A stretch of 64,000 nucleotides of DNA from Pedobacter sp. KBS0701 (GCF_005938645.2 NZ_CP042171.1:4154001-4218000); one strand, 5' to 3'. Shown: positions 53,445-62,408, counted from the stretch's first letter. The notes: generated by a model not told the origin, from the letters alone. Numbers and translations are program-made.

Positions 53445-54479
53445 ATGAAAGTTGACAGAGAAAAGAGTGAGTTTCTAGATGACATGATTGAGCAATGGCA
53501 AAATGATGGCTTAATTAATGATGAAACAGGCGATAAACTCCGTAAAAGTTATGAAGCCAAAAACTTCGATTGGTTACGTCTGGCACAATATGCTTTTTGG
53601 GTAGCCTTAGCTTGTGGTTTTATTGCTCTTGGATCGCTCCTTATTGATAATTCAATCTTAGACTATTTAAAACGGGTTTACAATACGCCTAATATCGTTA
53701 TTGCTATCATTTCTGGCGGATTGGCGGGATGGCTTTATATCCTGGGTTTCAGGCGGAAGAAGAAGCTGGCACATTTAAAGTTTAGCAATGAAGCCATTGT
53801 GTTTTCTGCTATTTTGCTCACGGCAAATGCAATTGCTTATTTCGGAAAAGTGCTGGATAATGGATCTGGCAATTTTTCCATCCTGATTTTAATATCTGTT
53901 TTCATTTATGGTGCTTTAGGTTATCTCTTCAATTCACGTTTAATATGGATTTTTGCCTTGATATCATTAGGTGCCTGGTTTGGCACAGAAACAGGCTATT
54001 TAAGCCGATGGAATTATTATTTCCTTGGCATGAATTATCCCTTGCGCTTTGTCGTTTTCGGCGCAGTATTAACTGCGGCATCTTTCATTATGAAAGCTTT
54101 TCCTAAAACGCAAAATTTCTTTCAGGTTACTTATATTGCCGGAATGGTGTACCTTTTTGTATCGCTTTGGGCCCTATCTGTATTCGGCAATTTTGCCAGT
54201 TTAGAAGAATGGTACAAGGTTAGGCAACTGAGCTTGTTTTATTGGGCGCTGATTTCAGGAGCTATTTGTGTAGCAAGCACTTTATTTGGCTTAAAATACC
54301 GTGATGATATTGCCCGCGAATTCGGCATTACCTTTCTCTTTATTAACCTCTATACGCGCTATTTTGAATATTTTTGGGACAGTTGGCATAAAGCCTTATT
54401 CTTCTCTGTATTAGCGACCTCTTTTTGGTTGATTGGCAGAAAAGCAGAAAAAATATGGAATGTGGAGTTTTTGAAATAA
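53445..54479 (+). CDS. DUF2157-like polytopic membrane protein
   Basis: The 344-residue protein begins with a hydrophilic helical domain (MIEQWQNDGLINDETGDKLR) typical of DUF2157 and continues with about nine membrane helices (FWVALACGFIALGSLLI onward). The family's function is unknown. It is flanked by the antiporter (111 bp) and the DUF1016 gene (60 bp), each probably transcribed alone. Confidence 0.75.
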   Translation: MKVDREKSEFLDDMIEQWQNDGLINDETGDKLRKSYEAKNFDWLRLAQYAFWVALACGFIALGSLLIDNSILDYLKRVYNTPNIVIAIISGGLAGWLYILGFRRKKKLAHLKFSNEAIVFSAILLTANAIAYFGKVLDNGSGNFSILILISVFIYGALGYLFNSRLIWIFALISLGAWFGTETGYLSRWNYYFLGMNYPLRFVVFGAVLTAASFIMKAFPKTQNFFQVTYIAGMVYLFVSLWALSVFGNFASLEEWYKVRQLSLFYWALISGAICVASTLFGLKYRDDIAREFGITFLFINLYTRYFEYFWDSWHKALFFSVLATSFWLIGRKAEKIWNVEFLK

Positions 54480-54539
54480 TCATCAATACCAGTTTTAAAG
54501 TGAAAAAACATTCTTTCAATATATAAGATAAATATAAAA

Positions 54540-55625
54540 ATGCAAATTGAAAAGCAAAACTTATATACAAAGGTTATTAAATTGCTTAACCAAGCGAGGC
54601 AAAATGTAGTACAAACCATTAATAATACAATGGCTACTGCTTACTTCGAAATTGGCAGAATGATTGTTGAAGAAGAGCAACAGGGGAAAGAAAGAGCAGA
54701 ATACGGTAAACAGATTTTAAATGAACTTTCTGAAAAATTAGTTGCTGAACTTGGCAAAGGTTTTTCAAAAAGAAATTTAGAACAAATGCGCCAGTTTTAT
54801 TTAACTTATTCAATTGCGCAGACAGTGTCTGCGCAATTGGAAAAAAATCAGACAGCCACTGATAAATTCAAAAATGAAGAAATTGCCAACATTGTATTTC
54901 GTAAATCTAAAATTCAGCAGACACTGTCTGCTGAATTCAAACTTACATGGTCTCACTACCTCAAGTTAATGAGAATAACAAATGTAAACGAACGTAATTT
55001 TTACGAAATAGAATCAATCAAAAACAATTGGAGTTTACGCGAGTTGCAGCGCCAATATGATTCAGCATTATATACACGTTTGGCAATAAGCAAAAACAAG
55101 GAAGAGATAAGATCACTTGGCCAAAAAGGACAAATAATTGAAAAAAACAAGGATTTAATAAAAGACCCTTATGTACTGGAATTCCTAGGACTACCAGAGC
55201 AAAGTTTTTATTCAGAAAGTGACTTAGAGCAAAAATTAATTGATAAACTTGAACATTTCTTATTAGAACTCGGTAATGGTTTCACCTTTGTAGCCCGTCA
55301 AAAAAGAATAACTTTTGAAGAAAGACATTTCAAAATAGACTTAGTTTTCTACAACCGTATTTTAAAATGTTTTGTACTTATCGATTTAAAAATAGGAGAA
55401 CTCAAACATCAGGATATTGGTCAGATGCAGATGTATGTGAACTATTTTGACAGAGAAGTAAAACTTGAGGATGAAAATAAAACCATCGGTATTATTCTTT
55501 GCCAGGATAAAAGTGAATCGGTAGTAAGATATACACTTCCTGAAAACAATGAACAAATTTTCGCAAGTAAGTATTTAACTGTCTTACCTAGTGAAAAGGA
55601 TTTCATCAAAATCATCGAGAATTAA
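54540..55625 (+). CDS. DUF1016 (YhcG) PD-(D/E)XK nuclease domain protein
   Basis: The 361-residue protein has an N-terminal DUF1016 helical domain (ATAYFEIGRMIVEEEQQGKE, KRNLEQMRQFYLTY, LTWSHYLKLMRI, NNWSLRELQRQYDS) and a C-terminal nuclease domain. Its PD-(D/E)XK residues lie in RHFKIDLVFYNR and the FVLIDLKIGEL strand (Asp and Lys of DLK). Such proteins are found near restriction-modification and defence genes, but here no such genes adjoin it. Two perfect palindromes sit inside the N-terminal coding region (54811-54839 and 54911-54937). Function is not established. Confidence 0.88.
   Translation: MQIEKQNLYTKVIKLLNQARQNVVQTINNTMATAYFEIGRMIVEEEQQGKERAEYGKQILNELSEKLVAELGKGFSKRNLEQMRQFYLTYSIAQTVSAQLEKNQTATDKFKNEEIANIVFRKSKIQQTLSAEFKLTWSHYLKLMRITNVNERNFYEIESIKNNWSLRELQRQYDSALYTRLAISKNKEEIRSLGQKGQIIEKNKDLIKDPYVLEFLGLPEQSFYSESDLEQKLIDKLEHFLLELGNGFTFVARQKRITFEERHFKIDLVFYNRILKCFVLIDLKIGELKHQDIGQMQMYVNYFDREVKLEDENKTIGIILCQDKSESVVRYTLPENNEQIFASKYLTVLPSEKDFIKIIEN
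54811..54839. repeat. 29-bp perfect palindrome inside the DUF1016 gene (copy 1)
   Basis: CAATTGCGCAGACA, a central G and the exact complement TGTCTGCGCAATTG form a perfect palindrome. It encodes residues 91-100 (SIAQTVSAQL), in frame, so it does not break the protein. Confidence 0.92.
54911..54937. repeat. 27-bp perfect palindrome inside the DUF1016 gene (copy 2)
   Basis: AATTCAGCAGACA, a central C and TGTCTGCTGAATT form a second perfect palindrome. It encodes QTLSAEF (residues 127-133), paralleling QTVSAQL of copy 1. The centres are 99 bp (33 codons) apart and the inner CAGACAnTGTCTG is shared. Confidence 0.92.
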
Positions 55626-55630
55626 TTCAA

Positions 55631-56053
55631 ATGAAAATATATCAACAAGCCTTAGCACTCAGAGAACGTAGAAGGGGATTCCATATTATTACCGATGAGA
55701 TTGAGGATGCCTTGCCTCAAATTGACGAGATTAACATTGGTATTTGTCAGGTTTTTATACAGCATACCTCTGCTTCTCTTACGATTAACGAAAATGCTGA
55801 TCCTACGGTCAGAATGGATTTTGAAATGTTCTTTAATAAAACCGTTAAGGAAAACGATCCTGATTATGAGCATGACTACGAGGGATCGGACGATATGCCA
55901 GCCCATTTAAAATCGGCACTTTTGGGTAGTTCCGTAATTATCCCGATAAGAAATGGCAGATTAGCACTTGGTACCTGGCAGGGAATTTACCTTTGCGAGC
56001 ACCGCAACCATGGTGGACAAAGAAGATTGATCATTACGGCCTGGGGAGAATAA
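55631..56053 (+). CDS. yjbQ: YjbQ family protein (UPF0047)
   Basis: The 140-residue protein shows HTSASLTINENADPTVRMDF and LLGSSVIIPIRNGRLALGTW followed by QGIYLCEHRNHGG, the full YjbQ signature with its conserved His and Glu residues. YjbQ proteins are reported to have weak thiamine-phosphate synthase activity, though their cellular role is unsettled. It follows the DUF1016 gene by 5 bp and ends one base from the convergent YihY gene. Confidence 0.92.
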   Translation: MKIYQQALALRERRRGFHIITDEIEDALPQIDEINIGICQVFIQHTSASLTINENADPTVRMDFEMFFNKTVKENDPDYEHDYEGSDDMPAHLKSALLGSSVIIPIRNGRLALGTWQGIYLCEHRNHGGQRRLIITAWGE

Positions 56054-56054
56054 T

Positions 56055-57029
56055 TTATGCTTTTTTAACCTCTTCTTTGATTTCAGGGTGATTATCCTGA
56101 ATAGATTTACCCTCTGTTTCTACTTCAATTTCTTTCGTGGTGACCGCATAATGCGAAGGATAAATCTCCGACCCAAAAGCAACCGCATAAGCCTTGGTAA
56201 ATTCGGCACCGAAATATAAAATGATAGAAGAATAGTACGTCCACAAAAGCACCACTACTAATGAACCCGTTGCCCCATAAGTACTCCCAACATTGCTTTG
56301 CCCAATATAAATTGAAATGGCAAATTTACCAATCATAAAAAGCACTGCCGTTACAATTGCTCCGGCAATTACATCACGCCATTTTATAATTGCATCAGGT
56401 AATACTTTAAATATTACTCCAAATATTAAAGAGATGACAGCAAGGGTAACCACTTGATTAATGATATAAAATACAATGACCGATACTTCGGCAAACCTGG
56501 CCTGTAAACGGCTGCTAAAAGCATCTAAGACTGAGGTTACAGCAAGTGAAACTAATAGCACAAAGCCCAAACTGATAATTACTGAGAAAGACAAAAACCT
56601 GTTCTGTAACATCTTTACCCAACCCCTTTTAGGTTTTGGTTTTAAGCCCCAAATGGTATTAATTGAATCCTGGATATCCCCAAAAACGGTAGTTGCCCCA
56701 AGCAATAGTGTAAAAATACCAATGATTAAGGCGATAGTGCTTTTTCCATCCAAATAAGCATTTTTAATCAGCTGTTGCAGGGAAGTAGCCGATTCTCTAC
56801 CTAAAAATCCTTCAAGCTGGGCATAAACCTGCCCTTCGGCTATTTCTCTGCCTAAAAATATACCGCACAAAGAAATAATAACCACAAGCAATGGCGCCAT
56901 AGAAAACACCGTATAATAGGCTAATGAGCCACTAAGTTTCGTTACCTTATGATTATTAAATCCGGTAAACGATGCTTTTAAAATGCCCCATATTCCTTTT
57001 AAAGTGATTTTCCGCTTTTCCATAAACAA
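56055..57029 (-). CDS. YihY/BrkB family inner-membrane protein, second copy
   Basis: The 324-residue protein is a paralogue of the product of 26565-27587: NHKVTKLSGSLAYYTVFSMAP, GATTVFGDIQDSINTIWGLK and LLWTYYSSIILYFGAEFTKAY match that protein closely. About six helices are present, with a hydrophilic acidic C-terminus. Met1 or Met3 may be the start. It is convergent with yjbQ, with one base between stops. The function is unknown. Confidence 0.88.
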   Translation of the reverse strand: MFMEKRKITLKGIWGILKASFTGFNNHKVTKLSGSLAYYTVFSMAPLLVVIISLCGIFLGREIAEGQVYAQLEGFLGRESATSLQQLIKNAYLDGKSTIALIIGIFTLLLGATTVFGDIQDSINTIWGLKPKPKRGWVKMLQNRFLSFSVIISLGFVLLVSLAVTSVLDAFSSRLQARFAEVSVIVFYIINQVVTLAVISLIFGVIFKVLPDAIIKWRDVIAGAIVTAVLFMIGKFAISIYIGQSNVGSTYGATGSLVVVLLWTYYSSIILYFGAEFTKAYAVAFGSEIYPSHYAVTTKEIEVETEGKSIQDNHPEIKEEVKKA

Positions 57030-57125
57030 ACTATTTAAGATGAGATGTCATAAACTTAAACCGCTTATTTTTTGAATTGTTTGTGATTAATGAACAAAGA
57101 CATGATGTAAAGAAACTTAATTCAC

Positions 57126-57157
57126 AAAAAAAGCTCCTGAAATTTGATCGGAGCTTT
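57126..57157 (-). terminator. Rho-independent terminator for the DUF3887 hydrolase gene
   Basis: AAAGCTCC (57130-57137) pairs with GGAGCTTT (57150-57157). Read on the minus strand, the hairpin is followed by a T-run, about 26 bp past the hydrolase stop. Confidence 0.8.
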
Positions 57158-57182
57158 ATTCTTTTTTGATAAGTGATTTATA

Positions 57183-58502
57183 CTATTTGGCTTTAATCCA
57201 TAAGGCAATATCGTTAACCAAAGTTTCGGATACACTTACCGCTGCCTGGTATTGTGCCATTGTTCCCTTTTCGGTTTGAGAACTTAGCAGGTGATTTAAA
57301 TCCGGGTAAAATTTAAGAACCACATTTTTCTTTTTACTCAAAGCAGCATTCCATAAATCAAAATCTACTTTACCTACCTGAAAATCATTACCACCTTGCA
57401 ATACGTAGATTTTAGGTTTCGAAAGAGTTTTAGCTACAGCAACCTGATTGTAGGCATTTAAATCTGCCCAATATTTGGCAGGCAATCCTAAAATTACAGA
57501 ATCAGGTTTTATGGTTGTTCCCAACTGCGAAATTCTACTTTTATCAATTTCCGCATCAGCATCTGCCAATTGTTTTTTAAAGGCAGCTGTAGTATCATTA
57601 GCCTGATCGAACATATATTTATTCTGATCTACAATAATATCTGTTAATTTTCTCGCTGGTGTTGCCGCCAAAATAATCCCCGCTAAATCAGGTGTAAGTG
57701 TTGCTATTTTAGGTGCTAACATTCCACCTAAACTATGACCGAATACATAAACCGCTTTGGGATTGGCCCCAACAACCGTTTTTGCAAGTGCAATAGCTGC
57801 AGTTGCATCATCCAGCACCTCTTCTTTTACAGTAAAAGCTTTATTAAATTCGTTCGGATAAATTAAAGTTCGTTTTACGTATCGAACAGAAGCAATTCCT
57901 TTAGAGGCTAAACCGCCAGCCAAATCTTTAAAGGGTTTATTTGCACCAACTGTTTCATCCATATCGGCAGGTCCGGAGCCGTGTACAAAAACCACCACAG
58001 GGAAATTTTTGGCATTTTTTGGAGTTGTGATAATGGCAGCCAATTGTTTTCCTGCCGGACCAATATATAACGACTTTTCCCGGTATAAACTGGTATCTAC
58101 ATAGGTTGGTTTTAAATAAGTGGACGATTTGCGGGAAGGTGCCAGAAAGATTCCGACAATTTTCTGTTGTTTATTAAAACCTAAAATAAAGTTCTGATTA
58201 CCGTTAGCAAATTTACCTTCAACCGTTACAGCGAAAAACTCGCCCTGAGCTTTACTTTGAATGGCATCTAAAGACTCTGCCTTTCCATATTTTGTTCCTA
58301 TATCTCCCCAAAGTTTCTTTAAATTTTCTTCTGTTAATTTCGTTTTCAAAGTATCATCAAAGAAAGCGTGCGCATCTTTAAATTTCTCTTCCTGTAACAG
58401 TTTAAAAAAATCGTTTGCGCCATTGAAAAGCTGGATCACATTTTGAGAAAATGCCGAAGTAGTAAATAGTAAAGCGATTATGAATAAAAGGCTCTTTTTC
58501 AT
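57183..58502 (-). CDS. Secreted alpha/beta hydrolase with N-terminal DUF3887 domain
   Basis: The 439-residue protein has a signal peptide (1-19), a DUF3887-like domain (about 22-130, EEKFKDAHAFFDDTLKTKL) and an alpha/beta hydrolase domain. The nucleophile is Ser257 in VFGHSLGGM, the oxyanion turn is VFVHGSGPADMDE, and likely acid and base are in QGGNDFQV and YPDLNHLLS. Similar proteins are annotated as S9-like peptidases or dienelactone hydrolases; the substrate is unknown. It is exported, stands alone and has its own terminator. Confidence 0.86.
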   Translation of the reverse strand: MKKSLLFIIALLFTTSAFSQNVIQLFNGANDFFKLLQEEKFKDAHAFFDDTLKTKLTEENLKKLWGDIGTKYGKAESLDAIQSKAQGEFFAVTVEGKFANGNQNFILGFNKQQKIVGIFLAPSRKSSTYLKPTYVDTSLYREKSLYIGPAGKQLAAIITTPKNAKNFPVVVFVHGSGPADMDETVGANKPFKDLAGGLASKGIASVRYVKRTLIYPNEFNKAFTVKEEVLDDATAAIALAKTVVGANPKAVYVFGHSLGGMLAPKIATLTPDLAGIILAATPARKLTDIIVDQNKYMFDQANDTTAAFKKQLADADAEIDKSRISQLGTTIKPDSVILGLPAKYWADLNAYNQVAVAKTLSKPKIYVLQGGNDFQVGKVDFDLWNAALSKKKNVVLKFYPDLNHLLSSQTEKGTMAQYQAAVSVSETLVNDIALWIKAK

Positions 58503-58645
58503 TCGTATAATATTGTTTTTAGGGTAATTAAACCATTATGATTCCACATTAAACCCGAAATCATGATCGTTTTTTATTGTGTTTGGTTGTTTACAATACC
58601 CAAAGTTAACAATATTTGGTTCTCAAAAGCTTTTAATCAAACTAA

Positions 58646-59032
58646 TTATTTAGTTTTAACTATTTTTAACATTTGCTTTACTTTTTTCCATAAAATATAA
58701 GGAATAAACATCATAACCAAAGCAACAAGTGGAGGGATCAACAACGATACACCATCTCCAACAAATGCTCTGGAAGCAAAAGCGCCAATAAAATTGATGG
58801 CAAAACCTGCATAAGCCCATTCTTTAATAGTTGTATATTTATTCTGTAAAATTGATAATGACCCAAGCAATTTTGCAATGCCTACAATGATGAGCATATA
58901 CATCGGATAACCGAGGTGTTTAAGTACTTCTTTCCCTGCTTCCTGCTGTGTTACTCCACCAAAGCCATCCATAATCATCATTAAAGCGAAAGTGATGGTT
59001 GCAATCCAATACCAGGTTGTCAACTTTTTCAT
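58646..59032 (-). CDS. DoxX family membrane protein
   Basis: The 128-residue protein has four membrane helices (TWYWIATITFALMMIMDGFG, YPMYMLIIVGIAKLLGSLSI, EWAYAGFAINFIGAFASRAF, and a C-terminal helix) in the DoxX-like pattern. These proteins are often next to VOC or regulatory genes, as here. The gene begins 2 bp after the VOC gene's stop, so both form one operon. Function is unknown; links to redox stress are reported for relatives. Confidence 0.83.
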   Translation of the reverse strand: MKKLTTWYWIATITFALMMIMDGFGGVTQQEAGKEVLKHLGYPMYMLIIVGIAKLLGSLSILQNKYTTIKEWAYAGFAINFIGAFASRAFVGDGVSLLIPPLVALVMMFIPYILWKKVKQMLKIVKTK

Positions 59033-59034
59033 GT

Positions 59035-59448
59035 TTATCTATTTTTATCGTAATTAATTAACCAGTTGTTCCCAAAACGGTCTGTTAAATCGCCAAAAAG
59101 TGCTCCCCAAAAGGTTTCCTGTAAAGGGTGTGAGGCTCTGCCGCCAACGGAAAGTTTATGGTAAAAAGCTTTTGCCTCTTCTTCGGAATTGCAGTTGAGC
59201 ATCATAGATACGGAGTTTCCTTTTACAAGCCCCTTTTCTTCAACCATATCAGTACCCATAATTACCATTTCATCTTTAGCTAAAATGGCATGCATCACGC
59301 TCCTTCGTATGACATTGGGCATTTTTCCTGCAAAATCCGATTCTCCAATGGTTTCGAGCGTTAGTTCTCCACCCAGGCAATCCTGGTAAAAAGTCATTGC
59401 TTCCCGGCAATTTCCGTTAAAAGTAAGATATGAATTTATGCTAGCCAT
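59035..59448 (-). CDS. VOC family protein, PhnB-like
   Basis: The 137-residue protein shows the PhnB-like glyoxalase/VOC pattern: YLTFNGNCREAMTFYQDCLG, EMVIMGTDM, NCNSEEEAKAFYHKLS and GALFGDLTDRFGNNWLINYD. Such proteins bind small molecules or metals and are often of unknown function. It lies upstream of doxX in a two-gene unit that is divergent from the GlxA-type regulator gene, which may control it. Confidence 0.88.
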   Translation of the reverse strand: MASINSYLTFNGNCREAMTFYQDCLGGELTLETIGESDFAGKMPNVIRRSVMHAILAKDEMVIMGTDMVEEKGLVKGNSVSMMLNCNSEEEAKAFYHKLSVGGRASHPLQETFWGALFGDLTDRFGNNWLINYDKNR

Positions 59449-59580
59449 TTGTTCCTATTTATTTGATGCCATTTAGCAATCGGTTCTTCCATCATACATT
59501 TTGGCATAAACCCTTAACTATATACAAACATACAGGATGATTACAGCAAGCGGAACCCGTAGAAACGACAATTGCGGGGG

Positions 59581-59611
59581 TTGTTTACGACAAATAGCCT
59601 TGCTATATTTG
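59581..59611 (+). promoter_or_regulatory. Bacteroidota-type promoter for the GlxA-type regulator
   Basis: TTG at 59581-59583, then 20 bp, then TATATTTG (59604-59611), a full match to TAnnTTTG. The ATG follows at 59616, so the transcript is nearly leaderless. Partly inverted ACAATT/TTGTTTACG sequences overlap the -33 region and could be an operator. Confidence 0.7.
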
Positions 59612-59615
59612 AGAT

Positions 59616-60602
59616 ATGAAACACGTATCTATCTTAATACCAGAGACTGCCGTGATCGAGGCCATTGCAGATCCACGCTATTTATTTACCGCTGTTAACG
59701 AATTTTTACAGGCATCAGGTAAATTACCGCTTTTTAAAGTAGAGCTGGTAGCCATGACAAAAGAGGTAAAGCTGAACAATAGTCTTTTCTCAGTACATGC
59801 CGATAAATTATTGCATGAAGTGGAACATACCGATCTCATCTTTGTTCCGGCAATAAGCGGTAATGTAGGTTATGCCATGGAGGCAAATCAGGATCTGGTA
59901 CCGTGGATTGTAAAACAGCATGCAAAAGGGGCCGAAATAGCCTCACTTTGTTTAGGCGCATTTATATTGGCCTCCACAGGTTTGTTAAACGGCCGGAAAT
60001 GTTCTACACACTGGTTGTTTGCCAATCAGTTCAGGGAAATGTTTCCTGATGTAGAATTGGTTGATGGCAGCATCATTACCGATGCGCAGGGATTATATTC
60101 GAGCGGTGGCGCAAATTCGTACTGGAACCTGCTTTTATACCTGGTAGAGAAATATACGGATCGGGATACCGCCATTTTAGCCGCTAAATATTTCGCTATT
60201 GATATCGATCGCGAAAGTCAGCTGGCTTTTATGATGTTCCAGGGGCAAAAAGGACATGAGGATGCAAAAATTAAAAAGGCCCAGGAATTTATTGATGGAA
60301 ATTACCAGGAACGGATTACGGTAGACCAACTGGCTGATATGCTGGCGCTGGGCAGAAGGAGCTTTGAGCGGAGGTTTAAAAGTGCTACCAAAAATACCGT
60401 AATCGAGTATATTCAAAGGGTTAAAATTGAAGCCGCAAAACGGAGTTTCGAATCGAGCAGAAAAAATATTACCGAAGTGATGTTTGATGTAGGGTATACC
60501 GATACTAAATCATTCAGGGATGTTTTCAAAAAAATAACAGGCTTAACCCCTATTGAATACCGCAATAAATATCATAAAGCGGTGCCGGTTTTACAGGTTT
60601 AG
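59616..60602 (+). CDS. GlxA-type AraC family transcriptional regulator
   Basis: The 328-residue protein has an N-terminal DJ-1/PfpI-like domain (1-190) with the elbow EIASLCLGAFILAS holding Cys112 and a following STHWLFA block. A C-terminal AraC-type double helix-turn-helix domain covers about 225-322 (ITVDQLADMLALGRRSFERRF, EVMFDVGYTDTKSFRDVFKK). GlxA-like regulators respond to small ligands through the DJ-1 domain. It is divergent from the VOC-doxX pair, its likely target. Confidence 0.92.
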   Translation: MKHVSILIPETAVIEAIADPRYLFTAVNEFLQASGKLPLFKVELVAMTKEVKLNNSLFSVHADKLLHEVEHTDLIFVPAISGNVGYAMEANQDLVPWIVKQHAKGAEIASLCLGAFILASTGLLNGRKCSTHWLFANQFREMFPDVELVDGSIITDAQGLYSSGGANSYWNLLLYLVEKYTDRDTAILAAKYFAIDIDRESQLAFMMFQGQKGHEDAKIKKAQEFIDGNYQERITVDQLADMLALGRRSFERRFKSATKNTVIEYIQRVKIEAAKRSFESSRKNITEVMFDVGYTDTKSFRDVFKKITGLTPIEYRNKYHKAVPVLQV

Positions 60603-60649
60603 CAAAAAAATGAAAAAAAATTAAACTCAACACAATATATTCCAATTAC

Positions 60650-60723
60650 AGCGTTTATGTATGTGAGAGCGTTAATTTAGATGACGGGGATACTGCCTAA
60701 GGGTGGAATCCCCGTTTCTTTTT
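60650..60723 (+). ncRNA. Candidate small RNA, copy 1 (diverged)
   Basis: It shares AGCGTTTATGTAT and GAGAGCGTTAATTTAGATGA with two copies at 62338 and 62779, then forms the hairpin ACGGGGAT...ATCCCCGT followed by TTCTTTTT. The base of the stem is C-G here but T-A in the other copies, a compensatory change. The loop is two bases longer. It lies after the GlxA-type gene. No known RNA class is assigned with certainty; a Bacteroidota class such as Flavo-1 should be tested. Confidence 0.6.
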
Positions 60724-60801
60724 GGCTAAGCGCGGAGCGCTTGGGGCAGCAATTAAACGTATTCAGAGCTCCATGCTCAATACCCTCTGCTATTAAGCAT
60801 A

Positions 60802-60834
60802 AAAAGGGGACATTGTCAAAAAATGTCCCCTTTT
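60802..60834 (-). terminator. Rho-independent terminator for the LiaF-like gene
   Basis: A 13-bp perfect stem (AAAAGGGGACATT with AATGTCCCCTTTT, 60802-60834) has a 7-nt loop. It lies 26 bp past the stop of the minus-strand gene at 60860. Confidence 0.85.
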
Positions 60835-60859
60835 AAAATATATGATAGAGTTAAGAATT

Positions 60860-61249
60860 TTAGCTTTCTTTATCAGTAAAATCAACTGGTTTTTTTTCAA
60901 AATACTGATCGAAGTTTTGTACTTTTCTAGGCTTTAAGATTACATATAAACCTAAGCCGATCAATACCATTGGCATACTAATTCTAAACAGATCAAAATC
61001 AAATATGTTTATCGCTTTAAAAGTGAATAAGCCTCCAATAATGGTCAATGCCAACCAGCCACTTCCCTGAAAGTCTTTACGGTAGCCCATCCATAAACCG
61101 ATACCTAACATAATGGTGTGCCATTTCAATATCCAATGTGGCACATCTATTCCCGAGTTTCTTAATAAGAATACCGAACCGATGGCGATGATTAAAATGC
61201 CTAGACCAAATTGTTTATCTGTGTGATTTTTTTTGATTAAATTTTCCAT
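60860..61249 (-). CDS. LiaI/LiaF-like transmembrane protein
   Basis: The 129-residue protein has four membrane helices in the LiaI/LiaF-like (DUF5668) pattern: FGLGILIIAIGSVFLLRNSG, a second at TIMLGIGLWMGY, a third around WLALTIIGGLFTFKAINIF and a fourth ending SMPMVLIGLGLYVILKPRK. A short charged tail follows. It lacks the C-terminal domain of the protein at 3694. An envelope-stress role is likely by family only. Confidence 0.78.
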   Translation of the reverse strand: MENLIKKNHTDKQFGLGILIIAIGSVFLLRNSGIDVPHWILKWHTIMLGIGLWMGYRKDFQGSGWLALTIIGGLFTFKAINIFDFDLFRISMPMVLIGLGLYVILKPRKVQNFDQYFEKKPVDFTDKES

Positions 61250-61569
61250 GACCGTTTTGTTTTATGATTCAAATGTATCACGAATACCAATGCCGGAGAA
61301 TGGCTTTTCCCCTAATTGTGATGTTTTATCGGTGAGTGAAATAAAACTGTCGGTAAAAATTTACGGTGATTTAAGAAAAGAAGAAATTATCGGTGAAATT
61401 ATCAGTTTTGCCACGGAAACACCGAGAACACGGAATTAAAACTTAATTTCCTTAACTCCTTTACTAAAAATTAGATCACCATTTAGAAAATTAAGATCAT
61501 TAAGAAAAATTTTCTTTTAGCGCAATAAAGGGAAATGAACCAATGATTAATTAACCAGTGAACTAATAG
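61250..61569. other. Gene-free stretch with CGGTGA words
   Basis: No gene is supported. ATCGGTGA occurs twice (about 61329-61336 and 61390-61397), with CGGTAA and CGGTGA between. Near 61408-61440 the word-like sequence TTTTGCCACGGAAACACC plus GAGAACACGGAATTAA resembles a common intergenic repeat style. A 68-codon frame here has no homology signs. Confidence 0.4.
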
Positions 61570-62259
61570 CTATTCAAAAATAATAATATCTGCCCCTTCG
61601 CTCATGATTACTTTCGAAGTGATGTTAATGAATAAACCATGGGCCAATAATCCGTTAATCTGATTAAGATCAGAAGCTAATTTTGCAGGATCATCAATAA
61701 GACCAAAATCTGCATCAATAATCAGGTTACCATTGTCAGTAATAAATGTTCGGTCTTCTACAGTTCTCAATATACCCTTTCCACCAAGTTTATTAATTTG
61801 ATCGAATACGTATTGATAGGCCAATGGAACTACCTCAACAGGAACAGTAAAAGCACCTAATTTTTTAACTTTTTTTGAAGCGTCGGCAATAATGATGGCA
61901 TCTTTACTAAGTGAAGCAATTATCTTCTCTCTAAACAGTGCCCCGCCTCCGCCTTTAATCAGATCGAGTGATTCTGTAAATTCATCAGCCCCATCAATAC
62001 TGATATCAATTTTGCTTAAACGCCCAAGGTCAAGAATTTCTATGCCCAGAGATTTCGCGAGTTCTTCTGTTCGGATGGAACTTGCAGCAGCCTTTATCTT
62101 AAGCCCTTCTTTTACTCGTTTACCTAATTCTTTAATGGCAAAAGTTGTGGTAGATCCCGTACCCAAGCCTACTATATCGCCATCTTTAACAAATTTTACT
62201 GCAGCCTGGGCGGCCGCCAATTTTTCTGCATCTTGTTGGGTTTTATCTATAGTAGCCAT
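61570..62259 (-). CDS. rpiA: Ribose-5-phosphate isomerase A
   Basis: RpiA interconverts ribose 5-phosphate and ribulose 5-phosphate in the pentose phosphate pathway. The 229-residue protein shows DIVGLGTGSTTTFAIKELGK, SIDGADEF and LIKGGGGALFREKI, the family's active-site motifs with catalytic Glu and Lys. The length is standard. Upstream, at 62686-62700, is a second copy of its first few codons and leader, part of a duplicated segment. Confidence 0.95.
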   Translation of the reverse strand: MATIDKTQQDAEKLAAAQAAVKFVKDGDIVGLGTGSTTTFAIKELGKRVKEGLKIKAAASSIRTEELAKSLGIEILDLGRLSKIDISIDGADEFTESLDLIKGGGGALFREKIIASLSKDAIIIADASKKVKKLGAFTVPVEVVPLAYQYVFDQINKLGGKGILRTVEDRTFITDNGNLIIDADFGLIDDPAKLASDLNQINGLLAHGLFINITSKVIMSEGADIIIFE

Positions 62260-62337
62260 AAAGTAAAAATAGGTTTAAATGATAAACATTGCAAAAACGA
62301 AAAATAAATTACTGCTGATGCAATAAATCGTTTTAAT

Positions 62338-62408
62338 AGCGTTTATGTATATGAGAGCGTTAATTTAGATGATGGGGATTCTGCAATAGTGGAATCCCCA
62401 TTTCTTTT
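62338..62408 (+). ncRNA. Candidate small RNA, copy 2
   Basis: This 71-nt core is identical to copy 3 at 62779-62849 and closely related to copy 1. It starts AGCGTTTATGTATATGAGAG, contains the conserved GCGTTAATTTAGATGA and ends in the hairpin TGGGGATTC...GAATCCCCA followed by TTTCTTTT, a good rho-independent terminator. It is divergent from rpiA. No promoter consensus is visible. The role is unknown. Confidence 0.6.

Noticed and set aside
61233..61439. A 68-codon plus-strand frame between the LiaF-like gene and rpiA.
   Set aside because: It starts inside the LiaF-like gene on the opposite strand, has no recognisable domain, and ends in a common spacer-repeat style.
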